Part shown: positions 8,118-16,419 of the stretch, piece after piece | Layout: each line of letters opens with the position of its first letter | Numbering within the stretch: the first letter of the stretch is position 1 | Assembly: GCA_040757295.1 (NCBI GenBank) | Contig: JBFLXH010000002.1 | Location: 71,024-135,023, forward strand | Origin: JAGXSE01 sp040757295 | GTDB taxonomy: Bacteria; Bacillota; PH28-bin88 | DNA: 64,000 nt | Direction of reading: 5' to 3' | The notes under the pieces: generated by a model | Told to the model about the DNA's origin: nothing | Seen by the model: the letters and a program-made list of their open reading frames with translations, nothing else | Databases searched by the model: none | Made by a program: the position numbers and the translations under genes

Positions 8118-8760
8118 TTCCTTTCAATTCAGCCCTCAGGGCCTCATACCGGCGATTATCCAGGAGGAAGGAACTGGCCAGGTCTTGATGCTAGCATATA
8201 TGAACAAAGAATCCCTGCAAAAGTCCTTAGAAACAGGGGAGACCTGGTTTTTTAGCCGCAGCCGCCAGGAGCTGTGGCATAAAGGGGCGACTTCCGGGCA
8301 TGTGCAAAAAATCAAAGACCTTTTCTTTGACTGTGACAGGGATGCCTTGCTTATTCAAGTAGAACAGTCTGGCGTTGCGTGTCATGAAGGAGAGTTTAGC
8401 TGTTTTCATTACCGGGTCTCTGCTGATGGCCAACAGGAATCCTTGCAGGGGCAACAGGGAATGGAGCAGAACCTAGCCATGCAATTACATAAATTGCTGC
8501 AGGTAATTGAAACCAGGAAAGCAGACCGGCCAGAAGGCTCCTACACCTCTTACTTATTTAATTCGGGCCAGGATAAAATTCTGAAGAAACTGGGAGAAGA
8601 AGCGGTAGAGGTAGTGATTGCCTCCAAGAATCAGAACCGGGAGGAAGTTATATATGAAATAGCAGATTTGTGGTACCACTGTTTAGTCCTGATGGCTTAC
8701 CACGGTGTCAGCCTGCAGGACATATCCCAAGAGCTGAACGGCAGGGTAAGAAGGAAATAA
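8083..8760 (+). CDS. hisI: Bifunctional PRA-CH / PRA-PH, HisIE
   Basis: Fusion of phosphoribosyl-AMP cyclohydrolase (HisI, residues about 1-125) and phosphoribosyl-ATP pyrophosphatase (HisE, about 130-225), steps 2 and 3 of the pathway. The HisI half has SRSRQELWHKGATSGH, FFDCDRDALL and CHEG, with the zinc and magnesium ligands. The HisE half has RPEGSYTSYLF, KLGEEAVEVVIA and EIADLWYH. ATG 8083 lies inside hisF and has AGGAG 12 bases upstream; the open frame back to 7978 is a shadow of hisF. Last gene of the operon. No hisC or histidinol-phosphate phosphatase is found here, so these must be encoded elsewhere. Confidence 0.94.
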   Translation: MQLKIVSQELINSFQFSPQGLIPAIIQEEGTGQVLMLAYMNKESLQKSLETGETWFFSRSRQELWHKGATSGHVQKIKDLFFDCDRDALLIQVEQSGVACHEGEFSCFHYRVSADGQQESLQGQQGMEQNLAMQLHKLLQVIETRKADRPEGSYTSYLFNSGQDKILKKLGEEAVEVVIASKNQNREEVIYEIADLWYHCLVLMAYHGVSLQDISQELNGRVRRK

Positions 8761-8873
8761 CTAACAAATAAGCAGGAATTATGTGTTCTACACGGAATTA
8801 AATTACCAGCGGCCTTTTGTAGTGAGGATCGTGGCAATACAAGCAATTATTGTATAAGGAATGAGGTGGAAGA

Positions 8874-9875
8874 ATGAAAAACAAGGTATTGCTGGCGGAA
8901 AGGATTCATCCGGTGGGAATCAAACTCTTGGAGGAACAGGCGGAAGTCCACCTGGCCCGGGATGCTTCCACTGCCGGACTATTGGAAGCCATTGGCGGGA
9001 TGGCCGGGTTAATTATCCGCAGCACCAAACTGGAAAACGAAGTTTTGGAGGCAGCCGATAGTTTGAAGGTAATCGGCCGGCATGGTATTGGTTTGGACAA
9101 CATTGATGTTCCCTTTGCGACCCAAAAGGGAATCGCAGTTGTTAACGCTCCCACTGCCAATGTAAATTCAGTTGCTGAACATGTCATCGCTATGATGCTG
9201 GCTTTGACCAAAAAGCTGCTGCCTGCGGATCAAGCTTTGCGTGCCGGAGATTTTGCCGTAAAAGGCGCTTCTTTGCCTCAATTATGCCAAAGCAAGGGTT
9301 TTTCTGGGATTGAGCTGGAAGGGAAGACCTTGGGTCTAATCGGTTTTGGGAAAATTGGCTCTCTGGTAGCTAAAAAATGCGTGGCGGCTTTCGCCATGAA
9401 GGTACTGGCCTTTGATCCTCCTTTGAAAGGCCGTATTGAACTGCCGCCAGAAACTGCCTGGGCGGAGAGCAAAGAGGAACTCCTGGCCCAATCGGATTTC
9501 GTCTCTTTGCATTTGCCTTTAACCCCGGCTACTAGGGATTTCATCGGCGAAGCCGAACTGGCCTTAATGAAGCCTTCTGCCTATTTGATTAATGCTGCCC
9601 GGGGCGGGGTGGTAAACGAGGATGCCCTGGTTAAGGCCTTAAAAGCAGGAACAATTGCCGGAGCCGGTCTGGACGTGTTTGCCCAGGAACCCCCAGATCA
9701 TACGATGGAACTGTTTAGACTGCCCAATGTAATAGTAAGTCCTCATGCGGCTGCCATGACGGAGGAGGCTTTGCAGCGGATGGCCCGGGAAGCAGTGGAA
9801 GGGGTTTTGGCTGTCCTGCGGGGAGAAAGCCCCTTTAACCTTGTCAACCCTGCTTACCGCACTTTGGGTCAATAG
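8874..9875 (+). CDS. D-2-hydroxyacid dehydrogenase (SerA/hydroxypyruvate reductase type)
   Basis: NAD-dependent dehydrogenase of 333 aa. Residues about 1-95 and 290-333 form the substrate domain and the middle is the nucleotide domain with GFGKIGSLVAKK. The catalytic set is Arg in NAARGGVVNE, Glu in VFAQEPP and His in SPHAA. It lacks the C-terminal ACT or ASB domains of many phosphoglycerate dehydrogenases, so it could act on phosphoglycerate, hydroxypyruvate or glyoxylate. Glycerate kinase and a class V aminotransferase nearby favour hydroxypyruvate/glycerate chemistry, by inference. ATG 8874 has GAGGTGG upstream. The omegaRNA-like copy B starts one base after its stop codon. Confidence 0.85.
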   Translation: MKNKVLLAERIHPVGIKLLEEQAEVHLARDASTAGLLEAIGGMAGLIIRSTKLENEVLEAADSLKVIGRHGIGLDNIDVPFATQKGIAVVNAPTANVNSVAEHVIAMMLALTKKLLPADQALRAGDFAVKGASLPQLCQSKGFSGIELEGKTLGLIGFGKIGSLVAKKCVAAFAMKVLAFDPPLKGRIELPPETAWAESKEELLAQSDFVSLHLPLTPATRDFIGEAELALMKPSAYLINAARGGVVNEDALVKALKAGTIAGAGLDVFAQEPPDHTMELFRLPNVIVSPHAAAMTEEALQRMAREAVEGVLAVLRGESPFNLVNPAYRTLGQ

Positions 9876-9876
9876 G

Positions 9877-10013
9877 TTCAACTGGGTCTTGACTTCAGCG
9901 GGGGATTGTTACCCCGCTGAAGGTTAGAGCCAGTTAATGCAGTGGCGTAGCCGCTCTTAGACCGCCGCTTGGAGAAGAGGGGGTATTAGAGCGGATAGCC
10001 ATCTGTGATAAAA
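9877..10013 (+). ncRNA. HEARO/IscB-type omegaRNA-like element, copy B (minimal)
   Basis: At 137 bases this is the shortest of three copies. It starts TTCAACTGGGTCTTG at 9877, one base past the stop of the dehydrogenase gene. It carries a perfect 10-11 bp hairpin (CTTCAGCGGGG/CCCCGCTGAAG), with AACTGG/CCAGTT pairing around it. Then follow the core CAGTGGCGTAGCCGCTCT, a short variable arm, and AGAGCGGATAGCCATCTG ending TGATAAA. In IscB systems the guide is the sequence just 5' of the scaffold; here that is the last 20 bases of the dehydrogenase gene. No IscB or TnpA gene is nearby. The family name is from recall. Confidence 0.72.
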
Positions 10014-10037
10014 AGGGGCGCCCCCACCGGGCGCCCT
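10010..10037 (-). terminator. Intrinsic terminator of the glycerate kinase-ADH operon
   Basis: On the minus strand GGGCGCC...GGCGCCC forms a GC stem (arms at 10030-10036 and 10016-10022) followed by TTTTT. It ends against the 3' end of the omegaRNA-like copy B, and the stem could also end transcripts from the plus side. Confidence 0.75.
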
Positions 10038-10062
10038 CTTAATTAGACTTTGGAGTTTTAAA

Positions 10063-11049
10063 TTAAGGCCGCAATACCACTTTAATCGCAGTGTCATCCT
10101 TGTCCACCAGATCAAAGGCTTCTTTGATCTTATCCAGGGGAAACTCATGAGTGATCAGGGACTTGACGTCAATCAGTTTCTGAACTACCGGCCTTAAAGA
10201 ACCCGGTGTCCACACAAACCGCTCTTGGGGCGAATGGTGTACCAGGCAGGTATTGATATGCTCAATCCCGTCATCATGCCAGCGGCTGATATTTAGCTTC
10301 ACCGGGGTGGTAATCCAGCTGTACCAGACAAATTTCCCATTGTGTTTGAGTATTTCTGTCGCTTGGTTAATTGATTGTTCACTTCCTGCTGCTTCGACTA
10401 CCACGTCGGCTCCCATATCCTTGGTGAGGGTTTTTACCACCTCAACAGGGTCCTGTTTGGCAGCGTTAATAACTATATCTGCCCCCAGCTTTTTTGCCAG
10501 ATCCAATTTGCCATCCAGCACATCAACTACAACCGTGGTGGCGGCGCCTTTCTTTTTAACTACCTGAGCAATGATCTGCCCGGCAAACCCTGCTCCCATG
10601 ATCACAACCGTATCGCCTAACTGGACACCGGAGTATAGCCCGGAGTACATAGCACAGGCAATCGGTTCCCCAAGGCAGGCCAGGTCCATATCCAGACCCG
10701 CTGGCACTGGCTGCAGTTCCCAAACCTTAGCCTTAAAAAACTGAGACAGGTTGTTATTCCAGCCAAAAGCCATTACCTTATCTCCAACCTGGTATTCCCG
10801 CACTTTGCTGCCGGTTTCAACAACAGTGCCACCGCTTTCATGTCCCAGATAAAAGGGGAATTTTGGCTCTTGCCGGAATTCAGCTGTTTTTGGTGGGAGC
10901 TGGCCCCGGTAAAAGGTCTTATCCGAGCCGCAAATACCTACCAGGTGGTTCTGTACGATAACCTCATCTTCGCCGCAAATAAGCTCCCTCTCAATTAGTT
11001 CGATGTCATAGGGTCCCTTCAGTAATGCTGCTTTTGTCTTAATGCTCAA
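10063..11049 (-). CDS. Zinc-type medium-chain alcohol/polyol dehydrogenase
   Basis: MDR-superfamily NAD(P)-dependent dehydrogenase of 328 aa. The catalytic zinc ligands are in ICGSD and LGHESGG, the region around LGEPIACAMYSG closes the active site, and the Rossmann segment is VIMGAGFAGQIIAQ. The four-Cys structural zinc loop of many alcohol dehydrogenases is absent (AFGWNNNLSQFF instead), as in some sorbitol/threonine dehydrogenase relatives. The start overlaps the end of the glycerate kinase gene by 4 bases, so the two are co-transcribed. The substrate cannot be read from the sequence; an alcohol or hydroxyacid linked to the glycerate route is plausible. Confidence 0.8.
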   Translation of the reverse strand: MSIKTKAALLKGPYDIELIERELICGEDEVIVQNHLVGICGSDKTFYRGQLPPKTAEFRQEPKFPFYLGHESGGTVVETGSKVREYQVGDKVMAFGWNNNLSQFFKAKVWELQPVPAGLDMDLACLGEPIACAMYSGLYSGVQLGDTVVIMGAGFAGQIIAQVVKKKGAATTVVVDVLDGKLDLAKKLGADIVINAAKQDPVEVVKTLTKDMGADVVVEAAGSEQSINQATEILKHNGKFVWYSWITTPVKLNISRWHDDGIEHINTCLVHHSPQERFVWTPGSLRPVVQKLIDVKSLITHEFPLDKIKEAFDLVDKDDTAIKVVLRP

Positions 11050-12197
11050 GCTGTTTTCCCTCCTATAATCTTTCCGACGAGAATTAGTCTCATAGTACGT
11101 TCAGCTGCGTCTGCCAGTAAATCTGACGCTTTTTCCATCGCCTGCTGCAAACCCATAGGACCATTTACTAGCGTTACAGCTGAATTAATACCTAACTCAA
11201 AAACCTGGTGGGCTCCCGGGCCGATTTCCCCTACCAGAGCAATCACCGGAACCCCATAACTGGCAGCCCGTTTCGCTACTCCTACCGGAACTTTTCCAAA
11301 GGCTGACTGGTGATCAAGCCGTCCTTCGCCGGTTATTACCAAGTCAACTTTGGTAAGGTAATTTTCTAACTTTACCGTGTCCAATACCGATTCAACCCCG
11401 GAGCGGAGTTCGGCGCCAGCAAAGGCAATTAGACCTGCCCCCAGACCGCCGGCCGCCCCAGCCCCGGGGATTTCCATCACGTCCTGGTTAAGCTCTTGGG
11501 CTATTACTTGGGCAAAGTGGCGCAAGTTGGCATCAAGCAGTTTTATCATTTCCGGCGAGGCGCCTTTTTGGGGGCCATAGATGGCGGCGGCGCCGTTAGG
11601 GCCGCATAAAGGGTTTTTTACATCGCAAGCAACGATGATGGGTGTTGTTTTTATTCTGGGGTCAAGGCCTGACATATTGATTTCAGCCAGCCTGCCCAGA
11701 GAGCCGCCCCCATGGGGAAGCTCTTGTCCGCTGGCGTCCTTAAGGCTTACGCCCAAAGCTTGAGCCATACCTGCCCCGCCGTCATTGGTTGCACTGCCGC
11801 CAATACCGATAATAATGCGGTTTGCCCCAGAGTCGAGGGCTTTAAGGATTAATTCCCCTGTGCCGTAGGTGGTAGTAACCATTGGGTTCCTTAATCCCTC
11901 AGGAACTAGGGTAAGCCCGGAGGCTTCGGCCATCTCCAAAACGGCTGTTCCTTCGGGAAGTAAGCCAAAGCGGGCTTCTACTGGAGCGCCTAAAGGCCCG
12001 GTTACTTCAGTTGTAATTAATTGCCCGCCGGTAGCTGCAATCAGGGCTTGTACCGTGCCTTCCCCTCCATCTGCCATAGGAATAACAGCAATTTCTGCTT
12101 CCGGGCAGACCCGAAGGATCCCTTTGGTGACTGCTGCCCCAACTTCCTGGCTAGTTAAACTGCCCTTAAAGGAATCTGAAGCGATCAAAATTCTCAA
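11046..12197 (-). CDS. Glycerate kinase (GlxK/GarK family)
   Basis: A protein of 383 aa that phosphorylates glycerate, in this family usually to 2-phosphoglycerate, using ATP. Family signatures are the N-terminus RILIASDSFKGSLTS, IPMADGGEGTV, GIGGSATNDGGAGMAQALG (nucleotide loop) and VDLVITGEGRLDHQSAFGKVP. The start is ATG 12197. It is the first gene of an operon with the alcohol dehydrogenase, downstream of the two-component regulator genes on the same strand. It would drain hydroxypyruvate-derived glycerate into glycolysis. Confidence 0.9.
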   Translation of the reverse strand: MRILIASDSFKGSLTSQEVGAAVTKGILRVCPEAEIAVIPMADGGEGTVQALIAATGGQLITTEVTGPLGAPVEARFGLLPEGTAVLEMAEASGLTLVPEGLRNPMVTTTYGTGELILKALDSGANRIIIGIGGSATNDGGAGMAQALGVSLKDASGQELPHGGGSLGRLAEINMSGLDPRIKTTPIIVACDVKNPLCGPNGAAAIYGPQKGASPEMIKLLDANLRHFAQVIAQELNQDVMEIPGAGAAGGLGAGLIAFAGAELRSGVESVLDTVKLENYLTKVDLVITGEGRLDHQSAFGKVPVGVAKRAASYGVPVIALVGEIGPGAHQVFELGINSAVTLVNGPMGLQQAMEKASDLLADAAERTMRLILVGKIIGGKTA

Positions 12198-12248
12198 AAG
12201 AATTTTGCACCCCCTAGAATGTAGTGTATAGAAATCTGCGGCTAAAGG

Positions 12249-12950
12249 CTAAATACCACCTGGCTCCGAATTATTGGCATAATAAAGCTTGGTTGGCCTG
12301 CCTTTTGTACCGTATTCCAATTCCACCTTAATCTTGCCCTTTGCTACTAAGTACTCCAGGTAGCGCCAAACAGTTATTTTAGACATGGATAGGGCGGAAG
12401 CAATCTGTTGGCAGCTCAGAGCCCTGACTTGTTTAAGCAAAAAGGACATAATCTGGTCAAGGGTTAATGAATGGACACCTTTGGGAAGAGGCCCCATCTG
12501 CTCAGGTTTTTCGCTGGATATTTGATTTAAGTTGTCCAAATCTTCCTGGCTCAGGTCTTTGTCTTTGGCCAGAATTGACCTTAGTCGCAGGTAGTTCTTT
12601 AAGGCCTTTTCCAGCCGCTCCAGGTCGAAAGGCTTAATTATGTAATCAATGGCGCCATGGCGCAGGGCTTGGGAAACAGTAGAAATGTCTTTGGCTGCAG
12701 TAATCAAGATTACGTCTGAAGGCAGGTCTTGTTGGCGAATAGCCTGGAGCAAGCTGAGACCGCTACCGGAAGGAAGGTAAATGTCTAATAAAACCAGGTC
12801 AGGTTTCAGTGCTGCAATCGCATTAATGGCTTCTTCCTCGGTGGTGCAAATTCCCACTACCTTGAAAGGGACCACTTTTTCTGTCAACTGCTTATTAATA
12901 TGGGCTACCATAGGGTCATCTTCTACAATTAAGACCTGAACGGTTTTCAC
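12249..12950 (-). CDS. Response regulator, CitB/DcuR type
   Basis: A protein of 233 aa with an N-terminal receiver (about 1-120: acidic pocket VEDDPM, phospho-acceptor Asp in LVLLDIYLPSGSG, switch Thr in VILITAAKD, Lys in IIKPFDL) and a C-terminal winged-helix output with a helix-turn-helix near CQQIASALSMSKITVWRYLEY. This class pairs with sensor kinases for C4-dicarboxylates, citrate or related acids. The partner kinase gene ends 12 bases upstream. The likely targets are the TctCBA transporter and metabolic genes nearby, by inference. Confidence 0.88.
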   Translation of the reverse strand: MKTVQVLIVEDDPMVAHINKQLTEKVVPFKVVGICTTEEEAINAIAALKPDLVLLDIYLPSGSGLSLLQAIRQQDLPSDVILITAAKDISTVSQALRHGAIDYIIKPFDLERLEKALKNYLRLRSILAKDKDLSQEDLDNLNQISSEKPEQMGPLPKGVHSLTLDQIMSFLLKQVRALSCQQIASALSMSKITVWRYLEYLVAKGKIKVELEYGTKGRPTKLYYANNSEPGGI

Positions 12951-12962
12951 CTTTTTGCCCTC

Positions 12963-14561
12963 CTATTCTTGGTCATCAAAAATTGAATAGGGAATGGTGA
13001 CAGTGAAGGTAGTGCCTGTTTGGTTCGAGTAATACTGAATTTTCCCGCCGGCCGCCGTGATCCTGGTCTTAATAATGGCCAGACCGAGGCCGCTGCCCCT
13101 GTTTTTGGTGGTATAGCCTTCTTGGTAAATCTTATCCCCAATCTCCGGGGGGATGCCAGGACCGTAATCAATTACTTGCAAAGAAATTTCCCAGTCGGTT
13201 TGCCGGACCTCCACCCAAACTTTTCTCCTGGGTGAAGGCTGATCAGCCACTGCATCAAAGGCGTTTTCAATTAAGTTTCCCAAGACAACCACCATGGCGT
13301 GTTCGTCAAAATGAGGGGGTAATGAGAACAATTGACTTAAGTCACTGATATCCAAATCAATATTCTTTTCTTCAGCTTCGCTGGCCTTTCCCAGTAATAG
13401 CCCGGCAACAGCATCATTATGGATATTTTCCGTCAAAAATGCGATTAATTGTTGGTTTCGGCTGGTAATATTAGTAATATACCTTTTTGCTTCCTCATAG
13501 GAGCCCAGCTGAATTAGGCCCGAAATCACATGCATTTTGTTCAGGAATTCATGACTATGGGCTCTGATGCTGTTAATAATTTTCTTGACCCCAGTTAACT
13601 CCTCAGCCAGCCGGCTGACTTCGTTTAAAGGCCTGAAGGTGGCTATTGCCCCTACAACCTCTCCGTTAATTACCAAGGGAAGCCTGTTAGTAAGAATCGT
13701 ATTTCCTCCCAAGGCCAAATACTGGTCGTATTCTGCCTGCATGGTATGCATAACTTCGGGCAGCCGGGAATTTGGAATTATGTTGGTAATTGGTTTTCCA
13801 ATGGCCTCATCACCGTGGGCAAGCAGTTTTTGGGCGGCTTGGTTAATTACTGTAACATTACAGTTTTTATCGATAGCTATGACGCCTTCTTTTACAGACA
13901 TCAGCATTGTTTCTCTTTCTTTTAATAAAGTGGCAATTTCCCGGGGTTCCATTCCAAACATGATATTTTTGATGTTTTTTGACAATAGAATTGAAAAAAG
14001 AAGCACTACCGCCAGCCCCAGGGGAGTAACAGCATAAAAGATTTTATAAATCCGCGACATGATTTCAGAAATCTCCGGCTGAAAGAAACCGACAGCAACT
14101 GCGCCTACCTGGCGTTGATTGAAATCATAAACTGGGGCAAAGGCGCGAATAGAGGGACCGGATATGCCGACTGCCTTGGAACTGTAAGACTCTCCTCTTA
14201 AAGCTGGACCTTCGTCTCCCCCGGTAAACCGGTTTCCGATCAGGGATTTGTTAGGGTGAGAATATCTAATACTGTCCATGTTCATAAAAACAACAAAGGC
14301 GGCATTGGTTGCCTGCATTACTTCCGCGGCTACTAATTCCAGGCCCTCCGATGGGTTGGCATGACCATAGTATGCTCTTGCATCCAAACGGGTGGCAGTA
14401 AGCCTGGCAATGGTCAGGGCCTGATTTCTCAGGTGTTCTTCTGTCTTATGGCCGAGGTAAAAGTAAAAAGAAAATAAAGCCACCAGCAAGGTGATTAACC
14501 CGCAAAGGGCAGTCGCAAGAAAAACCTTGATATGAAGAGGCCAAGAAAGCAGTTTTTGCAG
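12963..14561 (-). CDS. CitA/DcuS-family sensor histidine kinase
   Basis: Membrane sensor of 532 aa. The first transmembrane segment is residues about 10-34 and the second about 187-207, enclosing an extracytoplasmic PAS-like domain that in this family binds carboxylates. A cytoplasmic PAS follows (EGVIAIDKNCNVTVINQAA). Then come the H-box (SIRAHSHEFLNKMHVISG, His in AHSHEF), N-box NLIENAFDAV, and G-boxes DYGPGIP and GSGLGLAI. I placed the start at CTG 14561: GGGAGGGG lies 5 bases before it and the frame is blocked by TAA just upstream. The first usual codon, TTG 14489, has no SD and would cut the first membrane helix. It is probably co-transcribed with the response regulator. Confidence 0.85.
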   Translation of the reverse strand: MQKLLSWPLHIKVFLATALCGLITLLVALFSFYFYLGHKTEEHLRNQALTIARLTATRLDARAYYGHANPSEGLELVAAEVMQATNAAFVVFMNMDSIRYSHPNKSLIGNRFTGGDEGPALRGESYSSKAVGISGPSIRAFAPVYDFNQRQVGAVAVGFFQPEISEIMSRIYKIFYAVTPLGLAVVLLFSILLSKNIKNIMFGMEPREIATLLKERETMLMSVKEGVIAIDKNCNVTVINQAAQKLLAHGDEAIGKPITNIIPNSRLPEVMHTMQAEYDQYLALGGNTILTNRLPLVINGEVVGAIATFRPLNEVSRLAEELTGVKKIINSIRAHSHEFLNKMHVISGLIQLGSYEEAKRYITNITSRNQQLIAFLTENIHNDAVAGLLLGKASEAEEKNIDLDISDLSQLFSLPPHFDEHAMVVVLGNLIENAFDAVADQPSPRRKVWVEVRQTDWEISLQVIDYGPGIPPEIGDKIYQEGYTTKNRGSGLGLAIIKTRITAAGGKIQYYSNQTGTTFTVTIPYSIFDDQE

Positions 14562-14796
14562 TTAAACCCCTCCCTGTAAAAGGGTATACATAAATTTTAT
14601 CATAAATTTCTAACTTTAAAAAAATCTTTTTTGATAGATTAATTAAAAAGCCTCCTGGCCGGTTTTCTGAAGCCGTTAATAAACTGGCCAAGTGCTTCGT
14701 TATTATGGCAGGGTGTTGAAATTGGCTGCAGAGGGAAAAAATAAAGAAAAAAGTGCTGGATTTAACAAGGAAAAAATTATCTTAGTGCCGAATTCC

Positions 14797-14806
14797 TTGT
14801 ATGCAA
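14797..14806 (+). promoter_or_regulatory. Candidate GntR operator, site 1
   Basis: TTGTATGCAA, a near palindrome, lies 50 bases before the GntR gene. The extended context CTTGTATGCAAAAATC closely matches site 2 at 15630-15639, which is a perfect palindrome. Placement suggests autoregulation. Confidence 0.5.
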
Positions 14807-14855
14807 AAATCCCTGTAGGCATGTTTATTTTTATATATGGATCGGAGTGAATACT

Positions 14856-15536
14856 TTGCCCCAATTAAAAAATAGTCCTTTTCAGCTTAAGAATAGGTCT
14901 CTTTTAACCGAACAAGTCTATTTATTAATAAAAAATGCTATTTTTGAAGGAGTTTTTAAACCAGGGGAACGTTTAAAGGAGATAGAATTGGCTGAAAAAT
15001 TAGGAGTAAGCAGGACCCCAATTCGGGAGGCAATTAACCAACTAAAACTGGAAGGGCTACTAACTCCCCTTGTGGGTGGAGGTGTTAAAGTTGTGGAATT
15101 TTCCATTGACGAAATTCACGAGATTTTTGATTTGCGTACATTGTTAGAAACCTATGCGATTCAAAAGGCAATTGACAACATTACTGAAGCGCAGCTAAAG
15201 CGTTTAGAGGAAATAGTGGCCACGAGTAAAATTGCTCACCAGCAAGGAAACCTTGAAAGAATAATTGAATTAAATGCCCAGTTTCATAACGAGATAATCA
15301 GCGCCAGTTGCAATAAGAAACTGTGTGAATTTATTGCCAGTTTGCGAAATTACCTGCAGCCATTTCGTAATGTGAGCATGCGTCACTCTTTGGAACCTGA
15401 AATCTCAATAAAAGGACATTGGGAAATATTGCAGGCGATCAAGCTGGGGGACAAAGATAAGGCATTAGAGCTTATGAACAGCCATTTGGCCACAGCACGA
15501 CAATTGTTCCTTGAGAAGATTGGTAAGGATGTCTGA
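14856..15536 (+). CDS. GntR-family regulator (FadR/FCD type)
   Basis: A regulator of 226 aa. The N-terminal winged helix (residues about 15-85) includes GERLKEIELAEKLGVSRTPI and REAINQLKLEGLL. The C-terminal all-helical FCD effector domain follows, with the metal-site region around FHNEIISAS and SLEPEISIKGHWEILQAI. FCD members bind small organic acids. The start is chosen at TTG 14856, eight bases after GGAG; GTG 14847 overlaps that SD. The gene is divergent from the two-component genes and followed by the Fe-S gene pairs, with matching palindromes before itself and before those genes. Confidence 0.85.
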   Translation: MPQLKNSPFQLKNRSLLTEQVYLLIKNAIFEGVFKPGERLKEIELAEKLGVSRTPIREAINQLKLEGLLTPLVGGGVKVVEFSIDEIHEIFDLRTLLETYAIQKAIDNITEAQLKRLEEIVATSKIAHQQGNLERIIELNAQFHNEIISASCNKKLCEFIASLRNYLQPFRNVSMRHSLEPEISIKGHWEILQAIKLGDKDKALELMNSHLATARQLFLEKIGKDV

Positions 15537-15629
15537 GTCGCCTAATTCCTGATTTTTAATTAATTTAATTTCATTATTTTATTTAGAGGAAATAATTTCG
15601 GAAGAGCGAAAAACGATCCATAAAAATCT

Positions 15630-15639
15630 TTGTATACAA
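15630..15639 (+). promoter_or_regulatory. Candidate GntR operator, site 2
   Basis: TTGTATACAA is a perfect 10-bp palindrome 55 bases before the first Fe-S gene. It and site 1 share the wider pattern yTTGTATrCAAAAATsC, which argues for one protein binding both. The adjacent FadR-type regulator is the obvious candidate. Confidence 0.55.
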
Positions 15640-15693
15640 AAATGCAAGTGGACAATTGCTCAGACTAAGGAGAGAGGAGATGTAAGAAGAAGG

Positions 15694-16416
15694 ATGTTAA
15701 TCAACAAAGAAACCTGTATTGACTGCGGCATCTGTGTATCCCGGTGCCCGGTGGGGGCCATCAAGACGGACGCCCCGGAAGGTATTCAAGTTGACCTAGA
15801 TGAATGTGTGGAGTGTGGAGTTTGTAAACGCTTGCGAATGTGCCCTACCGAGGCTATCTATCAACAGCCATTGACCTGGCCGCGCACTATCCGAAGCCTT
15901 ATGAGTGATGAACTGGTGGTAGCGGAAGAGACTGGGATCTCTGGTCGGGGGACAGAGGAAATGAAAACTAACGATGTAACCGGTCGTTTTAAGCCCGGAT
16001 GGGCTGGTCTGGCTATTGAATTGGGCCGCCCTGGAATAGCCGCCAGGATGTACGACATGGAAAAAGTGGCCATGGCGGTGGCCAAAGAGGGTGTGGAGTT
16101 TGAAAAAGCAAACCCCATTACCAGTATGATGGCGGACCCCAAGACAGGAAAATTCAAAGAGGAACTATTGAACGAACGGGTACTGTCCGGCGTAATTGAG
16201 CTGGTTATTCCCCTTGAGAAAGTGCCGGCCATTATCAGCCGACTAAAAGAAGTTGAGCCGCAATTGGACACGGTTTTTAGCCTTGGCATTATCTCAAAGG
16301 TTGAACCGGATGGTACCATTCCCCACGTCAAGGTGATCCAAGACTTGGGACTGTGGATATCTCCGAATGGAAAAAACAATGTGGGCCTTGGCAGGCCCCT
16401 GGCAAAGGAGGACTAA
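15694..16416 (+). CDS. Two-cluster 4Fe-4S protein with an unrecognised C-terminal domain, copy 1
   Basis: A protein of 240 aa. Residues about 1-55 form a ferredoxin domain: CIDCGICVSRCP is canonical, while the second site CVECGVCKRLRMCP has two extra residues before the last Cys. The remaining 170 residues are of a type I do not recognise; landmarks are GRGTEEMKTN, ELGRPG, EKVAMAVAKEG, a TG(K/R) turn, LDTVFSLG and a terminal GLGRPLAKED. Copy 2 (17216-17941) shares all of these. No signal peptide or membrane segment is seen. It is followed after 3 bases by a Cys/His-rich partner gene, and the arrangement is repeated. A redox or electron-transfer role is likely; the reaction is unknown. SD spacing for ATG 15694 is poor (GAGGAG 15 bases upstream). 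Confidence 0.8.
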   Translation: MLINKETCIDCGICVSRCPVGAIKTDAPEGIQVDLDECVECGVCKRLRMCPTEAIYQQPLTWPRTIRSLMSDELVVAEETGISGRGTEEMKTNDVTGRFKPGWAGLAIELGRPGIAARMYDMEKVAMAVAKEGVEFEKANPITSMMADPKTGKFKEELLNERVLSGVIELVIPLEKVPAIISRLKEVEPQLDTVFSLGIISKVEPDGTIPHVKVIQDLGLWISPNGKNNVGLGRPLAKED

Positions 16417-16419
16417 ACA

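Noticed and set aside
9877..10062. An iscB or tnpA gene next to the omegaRNA-like copies
   Set aside because: Looked for near all three copies; flanking frames are all assigned to other genes, and no HNH or RuvC motif was seen in the window.
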